A stretch of DNA of 64,000 nucleotides from Dipteris shenzhenensis (taxonomy: Eukaryota; Polypodiophyta; Polypodiopsida; Gleicheniales), in NCBI GenBank assembly GCA_047967505.1, contig CM106539.1; one strand, 5' to 3'. The translations under genes and the position numbers were made by a program. Below the pieces are notes generated by a model that was not told where the DNA came from, searched no databases, and worked only from the letters and a program-made list of their open reading frames with translations. Positions 24,562 to 37,789 of this stretch are shown here, piece by piece. Position 1 is the first letter of the stretch, and every line of letters starts with the position of its first letter.

Positions 24562-26345
24562 ATGAAATTTACAATATCAATCTAATCATCTTTATTATGA
24601 TTGCTACTACAAAGTTTCTTTAAATATATTCCTTCCTTCGCAGAGTAACCTTTTGCAACCAACACTTCTTTACATCTTTTAACTTTTGCATATTCATTAA
24701 ATTTCACTTTGTACTCCTATATGTAACCAACAATATTTTAACCTAAACATGGTTCCACAAGTTTACATGACTTGTGCCTTCATAGTCTTCCATCCATTGC
24801 TTGATCTCAATGGTTTGATGTCGTTGGCTCTTTAAACAATTTTGGTTCATCAAGAAGATACAAAAGGGGCCTTGATGTCTTGAGTTATTATTCGTGATAG
24901 TGTATTACTTCTTCCACCAGTTTCCTACACCATCTAGTTTGAGCCTTTGATGTTGATGCAAGGAGAACATTGCTTTCCTTTTGAGAAGAGCTTGATACTC
25001 CCTCACTTAACCCCAACTTTTTAGGTTATTTCTAGCTTGTAGATACATCCTATTTGTTCACCTTATAGCATTGAGATGTAGTCATGCAGAAGGTTGAGGC
25101 TGGTATTGTCCATTAGTGGATTTCATCTATTAAAAATGACATCTCAAATGAAACAAATCTTATTGGCTATAATATTTGGACATCTATCGGATCATATCCA
25201 TGGCATGCTATCTTTTGTCATTTCTTTAAAAAATGACATCAAATGAAACTATTCTTATTGGTTATCATATTTTCCTTCTTCTCATTTATATGTCCAATGA
25301 ACATGCATTTCTCACTATTTGCTACTAGAAAGTTTTACTTTTATCTTTGTTGATATGGCCATATGTTGTTGTACCAAATATGTGGAGGCATCTCACCATT
25401 TCCTTGAATCCTATTCATGCCTCTTTTGTGGTGTCACCTTTGAGTGCTAACTCAATGAGTGATTCATGAAATAAACTATGGTATTTGGTGGTGCTTCTCC
25501 AAGGAAATCTTGCTTAGATTCTTTGTCTACAACTTGCATCAGGCACTTCCAAAAATTACCCTATTCTACATTTAACAATAATATTCTATTTTGGAGAGTC
25601 TACTATAGTACTTTGCTTAAAGGTAGTATTGCTTTTGCAGTACTCTACAAACTCGTGTGACATGTATTTTTCTCTAGCATTGTCACTCCTTAAGCATGTC
25701 AACTTTCTCCATGTGGATGAGTATCTACCATTTATTTGAAGAATTTAAATAATTTAAAGATCTAACATCTTATTCATAAACTAGATAAGTACTTGATAGT
25801 AAAAATATATTTGCTAATTGCTAATCATGGTGTACCTCTTACAATGTCAATATGAATGAGATATGAATTAAGTGCAATGGACTAAATGCTCTGCTTCCTG
25901 CTTGGATAGGAAACCAATTCTTCCTTGTATTGCTTGCCATACATGTATCCTTCATGAAATTCCCACTTATTGATCCAAGTAAGCCACAATGAACTAGATT
26001 TGTTTTCTCCATAAATTGAAGACTTTTGAAATTTAGAAATTTGAGTCTTTGATGCCACAAATTTGGTCCATAATGAGGGATCATTCATACTATTTTGCCA
26101 TGTCCAAGAATTCCATTTTGATTACACATTATGCATCTATTATTGTCATCCATACTTTTATTAATCATTCTCAACACAAATATTATATTCTTGGTCAAGG
26201 TCAACGCATATATCACTTGACATATGTCATCATTAAAATGAATGTTTCGATAATTTTCCAATGGCATGATGGTTTTGAACCAATCCATTCTAAGTCTCAT
26301 GTGCATAGATACTCCTAAATTAATGTATTAAGTGTCCAAATTAGA

Positions 26346-27126
26346 TTTTATACTAGCTAAGCAAATTGTTAGTGCTTTCCAAGATGTACAAAACGTTCAT
26401 TTTCTTTTATTTCATGAGTTACATCCTCGATAAACTCATTTTGTTTTGGATTGTTTCCATGTGCAACTACTAGAAATAGCCGAATTGTAATTTGTAATCA
26501 ATTGTCATTTTTTCTCATTGAACTGAATTGCATCCTTGATTTCTACAACATGTGCATATTGCTTTTCTTGTTCTAAAGGCTTTCTAATTTCCATTTGGAT
26601 TTGACTTGCAATATCGGGTATTTTTCCCTTTACTACACGTGTAGCACATCTAGCTAGGATGCTGCTAATTTGGCTTTACTTTATTTTTCCTACAACTGGT
26701 AACCTTGCCCTTGAGGATGATTATGCTCGCGATTATGTCAAAACTTTTCACATTTTCTTTGAATTTTATCTTTTATATTAGGCTCTTGATACAATGCCTC
26801 TATTAGCTCCATTCCTTCTAACTTCTTTTGGAACTAAAATTGTTGTGAGTGCATTGTCTTTTGGAGATTTCCTAAGGTTCTAAGCACCTATTTAATGGTT
26901 TGTCTACACAACCATTGAGAAATAAGGAGCTGAATCAATAATTTTTATGGCATTATGAAATTTTTATAGCATGAAGAATGTGAAGTAATTAAACACGCTA
27001 AGCAATTGTGTCCATTCCACAATTGCTTATGTCAGGTTTATGAATGAATCTTGAGCTTCCTAAACCAAAATAAAGAGCAAGAAGAGCTCTACAAGATGAG
27101 CATGCATGTGTGTGTGTGTGTGTGTG
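26346..27126. other. No gene recognised; contains a (TG)n run
   Basis: AT-rich spacer. An uninterrupted TG dinucleotide run lies near 27109-27126, at the left border of the next duplication. Confidence 0.5.
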
Positions 27127-28990
27127 CAAGACAAGACAACAACCCCTTTTGCATAGTGAAAAGGCAAAAGAGTCAAGATAAAGAATAGAAAGAGAACATT
27201 ATAGAATTAAGGAAGAGTTTGAGGATGTAGGTAAAGCACCTATGAAATTGGATAAAAAGTATATAAGAGCTTGATAAGAAATGATAATAATGTTTTTGCA
27301 AAAAAATTGGAGCTTGGTGAAGTCCTAATAAGCATCTCTTTTATTGAAGAGGAGAGTCTGCATACCTGCCACCATCCAACAAGAAAACATGGTAAGAACT
27401 AGCTTAACTTTAATTGGGAAGACAAGTGTCATAAACACCCCTCCCTTGTTATCAGGGTCACAATAAAGTAGTGGCTTAAACATAGACTTAAACAACTTGA
27501 TGTAGACTTTAAAGGTGTAAAAAAAGGGGCCTAGAGAGAATTTGAAAAAAAGGAAAAAGGATTTAAAGAGTTAGTTTTTAAAAATAATTGCACGAATTCA
27601 AGCGAAATTAGAGAAAATTATAGGGAAGGAAGAGAGAAAAATAGGGAAGAAAATAGGACAAAATTGGTTAAAGATGCGTGGGGGGAAGAGAGAGAGAGAG
27701 AGAGAGAGAGAAATTTTGAGCTTTAAGAAAGAAATCGATTAAAAATCAAGAAAAATTAGGGAGAGTTTGTGAGATAGAAGGAAAAGGAATCAGAAAAAAT
27801 AGGAAAAAAGGAAAAATTAAGAAATTAAGTGGATGCAAAAGAAAAAGGAGAATAGTAAGTGTGTGTGTGTGTGTGTGTACCCACCTTTGCCCCAGTAGGA
27901 TACAACATACTAGGTGAGATAGTAGGTCATCACCTAGTGTGATGAACTACTATCTAAATGAAAAGGACTAGTAATGTTTTAGGAGTGTCAAATAAGTAAT
28001 TGAAAAAGAGTAAGAGAAGTGCTTGAGTAAGACATGCGATTTTGGAGCAATGGGAGCTGTTGGTTTTGCAAGTAACTAGGGGAAAAAAGAGTTTATATGA
28101 TAGCCATAAAAGGGATGGAGTGGGCTAATATGGGAATTATTTTGGGTGGAAGACTTCTTAGAAAGAAGAAAAAACCAAAAGAAAGAGAAAATTGCTCGGC
28201 AAGCAATGAAGTGAGTCAAAAGGCAACGCCATGATGACTTAAATGTAATAAGTGCAACCATACAAAGATGCTTGGGATGAGAGAGAATGAGCCGAAAGAC
28301 GGTTATTGAGAGCTTCTGATTGGAGCAAAACATCCCATGAAAAAATCTAAAAGGAAAGTTGGACACAAGTTAGAGAAAGGAGTCAAGAAGCCAAAAGATG
28401 CCTTAATGACTTAAGTGTACTATGTGCAACTGTCCAAAGTTGCAGAGGAAAGGACATGTGTGTGGAAGACAAGACAACAACCCCCTTTTGCATAGTGAAA
28501 AGACAAAAGAGTTAAGGTAAATGATAGAAAGAGAACATTATAAAATTAAGGAATTGTTTGAGTATGTAGGTAAAGCACCTATGAAATTGCATAAAAAGTA
28601 TATAAGAGCTTTCATAAGAAATGATAATAATGTTTTTGCAAAAAAATTTGGAGCTTGGTGCCTGCCACCATCCAACAAGAAAACATGGTAAGAACCAGCT
28701 TAACTTCAATTGGGAAGACAGGTGTCATAAACACCCCTCCCTTGTTATCAGGGTCACAATAAAATAGTGGCTTAAACACATACTTAAACAGCTTGATGTA
28801 GACTTTAAAGGTGTAAAAAAAGGGGCCTAGAGAGAATTTGAAAAAAAGGAAAAAGAAATTAAAAAGTTAGTTTTAAAAAATTAATAAAAATAATTGCAGG
28901 AAATCAAGTGAAATTAGGGAAATTTATGGGGAAGGAAGAGGGAAAAATAGGGAAGAAAATAGGAGAAATTTGGTTAAAGATGTGGGGGGG

Positions 28991-29030
<40 letters not shown>

Positions 29031-29193
29031 GAGCTTTAAGAAAGAAATTGAAAAAAAAAATGAGAAATAAAGGAAAAATTAGGGAGAGTTTGTGAGATAG
29101 AAGGAAAAGGAATTAGAAAAAATAGAAAACGGTAAAATTAAGAAATTAAGTGGATGCAAAAGAAAAATGAGAATAGTAAATGTGTGTGTGTGT
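27127..29193. repeat. Direct duplication, two ~730-750 bp copies spaced ~1.34 kb
   Basis: 27127-27879 and 28466-29193 align throughout, from AAGACAAGACAACAACCCC to a terminal (GT)n. Both carry a (GA)n run (27687-27711 and 28993-29026). Copy 2 lacks about 45 bp present in copy 1 (near 27320-27365). The interval 27880-28465 contains smaller internal repeats (ATGACTTAA...GTGCAAC near 28230 and 28410). No coding content was identified. The family could be a non-coding LTR-like repeat. Confidence 0.8.
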
Positions 29194-29206
29194 ACACACA
29201 CACACA
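29181..29206. repeat. Perfect 26-bp palindrome (TG)n/(CA)n
   Basis: Thirteen alternating T/G bases are followed directly by their reverse complement. The dinucleotide run switches strand at 29193/29194. Confidence 0.85.
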
Positions 29207-29490
29207 CATGGGCAATTAAGAGTCAAATTTGCACTATGCTATGAATTGATAAAAATCTAAGCGTCAAAGAATGGAGAGCCAACATTGGAATCACGCTGTC
29301 AATGAGTCCTCACCAATCCTATACCTCAACCTCTTGCATAAATAGGGCACAATTATGTAAAGTCATTCACAAGACAGGCAATCCTATGTCATGAGAGTAG
29401 GTGCGTGAAGGGGCTCATTTATGATGAAAGGAGTTCCAATTACATTCTCATTGCATGTTTTAATGCATGTTGAAGGATACACTTTTTGCA

Positions 29491-29790
29491 TAGGTCATGG
29501 ACATATCTCTCAGAAGACGTATGGAACAAACTAGCAATTATTTACAAGGGGAAGAAAATGGTGAATATTGGTTGATTTTTATGTGTCTCACATATTGATA
29601 AGATAAACCTAAGAGCACAAATCATGAGATTAGAAGAAGGAAAACCTATCATGGAACATCTGCCATAGATAAATGTTCTTGATGGCAAGATGGTAGAGAT
29701 TAGCTACTCACAGACTGACAAGCAAAAACTTGTGGGCCAGATCCTCACAAGCTCACCCCCATCATTAAAGAAAATAAAGGTTACAATGTT
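29491..29790 (+). pseudogene. copia gag (UBN2-like) fragment
   Basis: The frame reads LSEDVWNKLAIIYKGKK, then LRAQIMRLEEGKPIMEHL, then SQTDKQKLVGQILTSSPPSL. These match the spacing and residues of copia gag (W...L...Y, then L...M.EG..I..HL, then the LP..Y block). Two stops interrupt it. No neighbouring element parts are clear. Confidence 0.65.
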
Positions 29791-31504
29791 GAATCAGTAA
29801 TATATGCCTCTTAGAATCTCCTTTTTAATTTTTGCTCTGGTTTTCAAGTTTGGACTTTCAAGAGGTTAACTTGACTATGGTCAACTTTGTTGCTCTATGT
29901 TAACCTTAGTAGGTTTAGGCTAACTATAATTGGCAGCTATGGTTAGGCTAAATTAATATAACCTATGGTGGACCTATGCTTGGGTCGACGTGACCTTGGG
30001 TTTGGGACTTTCTAAGAAATTGCAAGCAAATTTGTGATTTTCTCTGCATGTTTTAACGAACTATAGGCAAGTTTTGCTCTAATAAAGAAACGTCTATTAG
30101 TTTCCTCCTAAACCTTCATGCGAGTTTTACTAAGGCATCTACAAGCTTGTGGGAAATTTTATGCAAGTTTCTAGCTTCTCAAAAACTTGCACCTGATTGG
30201 AAAAACTTATTTCTTAGTCCTGAGCAACTCCCATAATGGGCTCAAGAATTTGCCTCAACCTCTACCTTGCTCATCAAACTTGTTGATGCCTCACTAGCCC
30301 TATTCCTACCTTGAGTCCTCTTATAGATGGTCTATCCAATATTGATACTCTATTGTCTCCTCTTTCATAGTAGTGTATGCCCTTACCAAGCTATGAGCCA
30401 AACCACTAGCTAGGATCTCCATGCAGCTTGATAATACTCTAGGCTCCTTGTTGCTATGGAGGCCACTTGGTTCATCTACCACTAACTATTATCTCCATGA
30501 AGCTTGATGGTTCTCTCACTCTTGATTGCTACATCATCCATTGCTTGGTTTAGCCAATCCCTTTTTATTGGCCTAGTAAGGCCTTTCCTCGTCTAGGAAA
30601 TTATGCCTATGCATACTTTGGCTATTGGGATTTGATAGATTACTCATGCTTGACTACTAAACTTGGTAGGGATGAGGGTTGGGTTTGCACTCCTCTCTTA
30701 GGATTCGCAACAATGTCATCACCCAAGTATTATCTGGTGGTGCTCTCTAAAGGCTAAGTGGGTCTAGCCTAATCATCATTGGTTAAGCAATGCCCTAAAC
30801 TAGTGAGCCACATTGATCATCATTCTTATTGGTGCAATAAAAAGGGCACCTCAAAGCAAGTGATTCAAGTAAAATTAAGCAAATAACATCTATGAATCAT
30901 CACAAAAAAAAAGAGTAAAGCCACTAGCCTATGCACATGGAGTGTTTAGATCCTAAATCCCACATCCAAGCCTTATAGATCAAATTTGAAAGCCATTTCA
31001 CAGTCTGAAATCCAAAGGTCACAGACTCAGATCCAATTTTGAAAGCCATTTTAGAGTCTAAAATCCAAAGGTCACACTTAGACTCGAATCCAAAAATTAG
31101 TGATAAGCTCTAACAATTAGTCATCATGAGATCAGATCTAGTGGTTAAATTTCAAGGTGTGGGTGTGGTTTTGTCATGGGCATAGATCGAGTAGGTCATT
31201 CTTTAAAAGTCATTAGTCCAGATTCTATAGTTTCTCTTCAAAGCAAGATATAGAGGCTACTATCACAAGTGTGAGATCTAGTTGCCAACTTAGGCTAGGA
31301 TCCATTTGGAAGCATCCCTTACCTTTGGGAGCAGTCCAGGGTACATACCTACAGCCAGTAGGGTAGCGCAAGTCTGTGGGAGGGCACTGTCCAAGGAATC
31401 AGCACTGCACAAGGTCAGTGAAGCTCACTGAGAAGCATGTAACCAAAGAGAGTGCAAGGATAGAAGTAGGAGCAAAGTTTGTGATCACCACAGAGCATCC
31501 AAGT
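29791..31504. other. No gene recognised
   Basis: Contains a near-tandem duplication at about 30980-31085 (AAATTTGAAAGCCATTT...GAAATCCAAAGGTCACA twice). Otherwise no recognisable motif. Confidence 0.4.
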
Positions 31505-31573
31505 TGGATCCAAAAGCTAAGAAGTGCATCTTTATTGGTTATTCTCTGTAGCAGAAATGGTATAGATGCTAAC
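31505..31573 (+). pseudogene. copia integrase C-terminal fragment
   Basis: Frame reading LDPKAKKCIFIGYSL, a stop, then QKWYRC matches the conserved copia block KLDPKSKKCIFLGYS...KGYR. It is only about 23 codons long and is out of frame with the longer open frame that covers it. Confidence 0.7.
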
Positions 31574-32320
31574 CATAATAATGCAACAATTTGGTGGCCA
31601 TTCATAGGCTCAAATGGACAAATCACTCTTCAAAGCAAAGATTCGATCACCAACTATAGAGTGAGACCTCATTGGCATCTCAAAGCCTAAATTCAATAGG
31701 TATTCTCCCCAAATCAGTTATTTGCTCTAGTTTGTTGCTCATCCTCCCCAAAGACCTAAATCCATTAGCCAACTTTTAAACTCTAGATCTTATAGTGATT
31801 TGCAAAGAGAATGACTACAATAGCCAATATTTAATGCCAAAGTTTGTTCATTAACAAGGGGGCGCGGGCTGAAGGGGAGGAGGAGAAGGGAGGGAGGGGT
31901 TGAGGGAGAGGGAGGGGCTGAGGGCAAGGGAGAGAGGGAGGGACGGGCTGAGGGAGAGGGCCTGCCCCCTCCCTGCCTGCTCCCACGCCCCCTCCCTACC
32001 TCTCCACCCCCTCCCTGCCTCTCCGTCCCCTCCCTGCCTCTCAGCCTGCCCCCTCCTCTCCCTCTCCTCCCCCTTCCCTTCACCCCCCGCTCCCTCTCCT
32101 CCCCCTCTTAGCCTGCTCCTCCGCCCCCTCCCTGCCTACTCCTCCGCCCCCTCCCTACCTCTCAACCTACCCATTCCTCTCCCTCTCCTCTCCCTCTCCG
32201 CCTCCCCCTGCCCCTCCCTCTCCTTCCTCTCCCTCTCCTCTCCCTCTCAGCCCGCCCCCTCCCTGCCCCTCAGCCCGCCCCCTTCCTGACTCTCCTTCCT
32301 CTCCCTCTCCTCTCCCTAGC
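31574..32320. repeat. GC-rich low-complexity block with purine/pyrimidine strand switch
   Basis: From about 31860 to 31960 the plus strand is GGGAGGG-rich. From about 31965 to 32320 it is CTCCCTGCC/CTCCCTCTC-rich. The open frames it creates on both strands (Ser/Pro/Leu or Gly/Arg/Glu repeats) are compositional artefacts. Confidence 0.75.
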
Positions 32321-32694
32321 CTTTGAAACTCCAAGGCCTTAAATAATATCTTTAGGCAAATCAACTTTTTCCTCCATCAAAATCCTCATTAGTCACCCAC
32401 CATGAATGCCTACGATCTAGCTAGAGTAGTAGGTGTACTTGTCCTTCAAGTCTTGAGAGATAAATATTTTTATATACTTGGCCATGCATGGCATATGAGT
32501 GTTTGAAATGCACACATGCCATACACATATGTGTCTGATGGTTGAGAATTTCCACAGACCTTTGTTTGAGTAAGCCCCATATAGTCACAAGGTTACGTAA
32601 GGGTTGGCTAGTGTTTTAATGATCAGGTATGCACATTTTAACATTTTGAACCATGCTTAATGCATATGTTTTAGGAAACTGTGCGTTAGTAGTA

Positions 32695-33240
32695 GTTAAG
32701 TATACTCTAGAAAGACAAGCAATTGCCATAACTGTGGTAACCCAAGACATTGGGAACTTGGATGCCCAAAGAAAAAAAGAGATCCATCCACTAGTTAGTA
32801 TAATAATGAACATCAAAATCAATGCAATTAAAATAGATAGTTTGCCCATTATGCCGATGACTTATATAATGATAATTTTAATGATCACTTCCAATAGAAA
32901 GTTATAATTTCTTAGTATGTCACTATAAAGAAACTATTTAATACTTGGTGGTTTGACCTAGGCACATGCAACTACATGATTCCTAAAAGTGAGAATTCTT
33001 GAAGTTTTGAAGAAGTTACAAACCCAACCACCAATCTTGAAAAGGATTGGTTTTGAGAATTACATTAAAAACAAGAAACCAAATAGAATATTGTTATGGG
33101 TGACAAGAGTCTGCATAAAATTGAAAAAACTAGTAACATATCAATGCATAGTGGCACAAGTATTGCAAAAAGTATCGTTGATGCTTTCTATGTTCCAACT
33201 ATGGAACAAAATTGGTTTTCCATTGGTCAAATGAAGTTGT
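32695..33240 (+). pseudogene. copia gag zinc knuckle and protease remnant
   Basis: Near 32707-32780 the frame reads NCHNCGNPRHWELGCPK, a complete CX2CX4HX4C zinc knuckle. Near 32945-32990 WWFDLGTCNYM occupies the place of the protease WYLDSGASNHM, with the catalytic DSG altered to DLG. Near 33100-33235 ...DAFYVPTMEQNWFSIGQM corresponds to the usual VLYVPxxxxNLLSVGQL. Stops lie between the blocks. Confidence 0.75.
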
Positions 33241-33393
33241 TTTGAACAAGTATGGATGCATCATCGTTAGATTGGCCTTTTGTTCAATGGGACTAGTAAA
33301 CATCCTTCTTATGAGTGGCTCCATGCCCTAGGCCTTTTTTATGGGACCTCTACAACATGGACCAATCATTTAGAGCAATGTTGAGCCAATAGA

Positions 33394-33644
33394 TTCCTTG
33401 CAAAATGTATTGGTCCAAGTATGCATTGCCTAGACACTATAATGCCCACACACTGCACATAGTATCTAGTTGTTTATAGTAGCACTAGATAGAGGCATGG
33501 TTTCCAACTAACCCCTCCAATTCCATTGGAACCTCTCCCCCTTTTCATGCTACACTATACAATAAACCTTTGTTACCACTAACAAAATATAGCATTACAC
33601 ATAGTCTCTTGTTGTCCTACAATAATAGAGACATAGCTAGTGCA
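33394..33644. repeat. Dispersed ~250-bp repeat, copy 1
   Basis: Nearly identical to 41872-42120 (TTGCAAAATGTATTGGTCC at one end, GAGACATAGCTAGTGCA at the other), 8.5 kb away in the same orientation. Flanking sequences are unrelated, so it is a mobile or duplicated unit. No coding capacity or terminal inverted repeat was seen. Confidence 0.85.
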
Positions 33645-36600
33645 TTGCAATTCTACAATTGCCATCAACACAAGCCGTGTAGCACATTATAGTAGATGCA
33701 TTGTTGCCACCCTCTCTTCCACAAAATTTGCCTTTGACTAGGAGCCCCAGGACGTTTTGCTAACACCCTCTATACCCAATTGCAACAAATAGTTGTTGAT
33801 ATGCTTACTTGACCATGTAAAGCAAACTTCATTTTGCATCACCAACAACCACCCCATCATGACTATGTCTACAACTTTATGCAAAGTCTTTTGCATGTGG
33901 GAACCTACTCTGGCTCTCTTGATCTTGGTAGATGGATCATGGGACTGATTGAGAAGACCTTTGTGTCGTTGACTTTTTCACTGTAGACCTCACTATGATA
34001 TTGCCATTCCCTCCATAATGGTCGTTTCCATTCATTAAACCTACTTATACACCTTATTAGGCAATGTGCTAGACCTGCCACATCAGTAGGCTAGCACTAC
34101 CAAATTCTTAATCCCTATGCCAACAATGAGACCAATGTGCACTCCATAGCCATGTGTTGCCCACTACATCATCTTTATTTGCACATAATAGTCTTATTTT
34201 GGGTTAGATAAAAAATTGATGCTAATTTCATTTGTTTGTTGATTGGACTTAGAGTCAATTAGGCTAGCACAATACCTAAGTCGATTCAGAAATCCAAATT
34301 TGCAATAGAAGATTGCATGGGCTAGCAAGGACACTTATGTCACTATGAACTTTTGGTCAAAGTGGCAAAAGTGGTGCCTAAATCAATTTGCTTCCAAACA
34401 AACTTCTAAAATACACTTCAACGATACACTTCAACGCTACTCTACAAAACCATGTGGTATAATCAAAACGGTTGGATTTATTCACATAACACCCATCATA
34501 TTGACTTTTAAGGATGTATTGAACTCATGAATAATAAGTCAGTCTCATGCATTGCGATGGAGGTTTAATGGAGACAGAAGGATAAACTATCGTGTAGTCC
34601 TTGGTGTGTCAATGGGTATGCTACTCAAGAGCAAAAGTAGAGTATGCATATTTGTTGATTTTTTGAAAGCATCAACCTGATAAGGTTGCCTACTTTGTAG
34701 ATTGATGTGGATGAAAGGGAATCGAGGTGGTCGAGGATGAAGCATGCTCATTGAAAAAACACACAAGCTAGCTTATACAAAATGGGCTTTCAAAGACAGG
34801 TTTCTCAAGTGATTTCAAAGCCACAAACAAAGATGGTCAGGTGAAGGAACGACACATCAAAATGCTTCCAAGAATTTCTTCAAGACAGGTGGGAGGGGTT
34901 GTAAAAGCGAGCATTTTGAGGTGCTGTGGAAGCAAGTGGCATGCTTGGAATCAACTCAAGAACAAGGATCGCACATGGCATCACCAAATTGGATTATTAG
35001 AAGACCAATTCAATCCGTCAAATTGATGTATGATCATGCACAGAGAGCACTCCAATTGAGGCTCATGCACAAACGCGACCCTTCATCGTAGACGAGTTAG
35101 GCTGCTCATCAAGGTCAACAAGGAGGTTTGAGACAACAATGGCACACTCAAGTGCAAGAAGATAGCTCAAGTTTTTTTGCTCAAAAGTGATCAAAAAACT
35201 AAATTTAAGGTTTGAAAGCAACTTATAAAGAAAGACCTTTGATCAACGGTCGACCTTGACATTTCAGTTCCAAGAAAGAAAGATTTGAGTTCCTAGAAAG
35301 AAAGAACTTTGATCAAGAATGTGTGACTTTAAAAATTTGTTTTGATGCAAAAGGTCCATGATATGCTCACTTTCCAACTTAGGGTCTTAGCACATGTGAT
35401 GAGAAAGGATAAGAATGGGATGTGGTCACATCCAAACTCAAATGTATTTCTATCCTATTCCCATTCCACCATGTGTTAAGAGTAAAAAGTGGGTTAGGTG
35501 AGAGAGGACAAATGGCAACATTTCATGCATTTAGGAAATGAGGACAAGGACACATGTCATCATCCCACTCTTTCCAACTCCTAAAAGGGAATCCCATCCT
35601 CGTTCTCAAGTCTTAAGCCGAGAGAAAATGTGGCTATTCCCACTTGGTGTAGGACAAATAAATTCCACTCGATTTAGGATGACCCCATCCACCCCCTCTC
35701 CTACCATCCCTAAAGTGGTCCATATGTTTTCGAGCATAGTCTACGACGGCGATTGAACACACACATGCCCCTCCAAAACACAAACACATGTTTTTTTTTT
35801 GGTGATGTACCAAAATTATAATTGTAAGGTGTCCTTGGGGCTTGAAATCATGATTGACATGAATACACGTTCATGTTTGAACTCTATTTTTTACGACAGG
35901 TAGCCTAAGGAGAAGTTTGGGTTTTTTGAGCTCTTGTTGAGCCACGTGTTGTAATCGCAGCCCTTAATTGTCATAAATATCCAACGTGAGTGTAGAGGTC
36001 CACAAAAAGCAAGGAGGCTCAAAACTACTTTTGATTGCCCCATTATATTTATCATATTCTTTTGGGACCTCGGTCCTCGAAATCCCCATAGAGATGATCA
36101 TGATCTGAAACTCAATCAAACTATATAACTCACACAAAAAATGAACATGCATGCCACTTTATTTATGAGTTTGAACTTCCAAGAAAGAACGTAGCACCAA
36201 CATGCCGTGTTTCATCTTCATCGTAAGCTCTTATGGATCTGTGACGGTCAATGAAGCAGCTGGCTGAGCTCCATTTTATTACTTCGTCGATGCAGAAAGA
36301 CATATGGAGGCCAAGCCTCTAACACTCTGGCTCAATGATGGTATGCACATATCAAAGCTCTCACTTGCATTCAATGGTTTCTTCATTGTTTACGCTGTAT
36401 CAAAGACTTTCACAGCCTAAAGCCATGGACTGTAATATGTCTGGAGGAGTCTCAATGCTTTACGATATCGTAGGCTCTCTTAAAATCTTCTTCATCTCGT
36501 TGATTTCATGAATCGTTTGTTTCTTCTGCGATGATTGACCATGTATTTAAGTACACATGACTTACATATTGGCAAGCCAATGAGCATTTATGTTCCACTT

Positions 36601-36708
36601 GGTTGTCGTTCTTCCTCTCTCTAGACTAGCTACTCACGTCCTTACAACAATATTAACGACAGGTAGATTCTATGGACGACCGCTTGTGTTCACTGCAACA
36701 ACTTATAA
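33645..36708. other. No gene recognised
   Basis: No open frame above 75 codons with a family motif. Short frames at 34345-34530, 34841-35026 and 35538-35756 are unassigned. Confidence 0.4.
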
Positions 36709-36728
36709 CACATGGTATTGAGGTGCTA
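36709..36728 (+). other. Possible degenerate copia primer-binding site
   Basis: ACACATGGTATTGAGGTGC resembles an LTR end (ACA) followed by TGGTATCAGAGC with three changes. It could mark the right end of an old 5' LTR, but no partner LTR or downstream gag was recognised. Confidence 0.25.
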
Positions 36729-37789
36729 TAACATCACCATTCTATCTAAAATCATCTCGACACTGCTTGCTTTCAAATTTTGCTCACAAATTTTTACATT
36801 TAGAGTTGCATTTTTTTTTCAACATTGGATTGTGAACCTAAGATGTACATCCATGTCCTGAATCTCATCCATCAGTATCCTCTTACCTCATCTTAAAAGA
36901 AATCTTGCACCAATGTCCAAAACACCCAAAACAATGAAAGGCATAAGGGCAGAGAAGGGAGCAGGGCTACCCCAAAGCTTAACAAGGAAAATGGTGGTGC
37001 TTGGCAAAGTTTTGTAAAACAACAGAGTTGTTCTTTGAGCATCATGTGGTTTTTTCATGGGCAATATTTGTCGGTTTCATGAATGATTAAGTGACAGGCG
37101 AATAGCCTTGCATAGGCTGTTGTCCAATGGTTATGATTGATAGCAAGTGCCCAATAAAAATGTTGACCTTCTAGACATTCCTTATAACTGAGATTCTCGT
37201 GAAGTTTTTGTACAAAGCACTGTGAATTACCGTTGAGGGTTCCCTTAGTCTTCTCAGGGAGGGCCAACACTCTGTTCCACACTTGCTATTGTCTCACGTA
37301 TTGCCACTTAGGAGCTTGTACTTCTAGTGAGATCTCAATTTTCGATGGAAGTTAGCATACTCCATATATTTTGACGGTAAGGGATTATCTTGCAAATGGT
37401 TCTGCGTAGCAAACTTATGATGGATTCTTTGCTTTGAAATAAAGAAATCTCTGCTTGATTTTCAAGTGCATGCAAAGAGTAGGGAGTTCGCCACTTTTGT
37501 TCTTTTCTATGGGAAATTTCTGAGAAAGATGGAGAGTGAGGGGCTCCGGTGGAGAGCTGCAACTACGTCAGCATAGCTGAAGCGTAAACCAAAGTACCGG
37601 GGACTTACCGCCATTATGCCGTGCTTGCCAATATATCTTTTTGCATGGGTATCACTCCTATTTTTAGCAGTAAAGAAAGCTGATCATGCAAGGTATAGCC
37701 GAGGTATGTTGTTTTTTTTGTTACTATAAAAAATGGATGTGATTCTTCTCTGTAAGCTCGAGCAATATTCTATAGTTTACATTCAAACA
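36729..37789. other. No gene recognised
   Basis: Minus-strand frames at 37055-37282 and 37335-37562 carry no motif I recognise. Confidence 0.35.

Larger units (their letters stand above)
23690..26345 (-). pseudogene. Degenerate copia pol, copy B (duplicate of copy A)
   Basis: Repeats the whole order of copy A. Near 25990-26080 it keeps LWHQRLKFLNFKSLQFM, the pre-integrase domain. Near 26085-26306 it keeps QVIYALTLTKNIIFVLRMI. Its right end matches copy A's right end phrase by phrase (GGCATGATGGTTTTGAACC near 26262, compare 23508). A and B have drifted apart by many substitutions, so this is an old tandem duplication or two insertions of one family. Confidence 0.75.

Noticed and set aside
31790-32364. 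Ser/Pro-rich and Gly/Arg-rich frames on both strands
   Set aside because: Compositional artefact of GGGAGG/CCCTCC low complexity.
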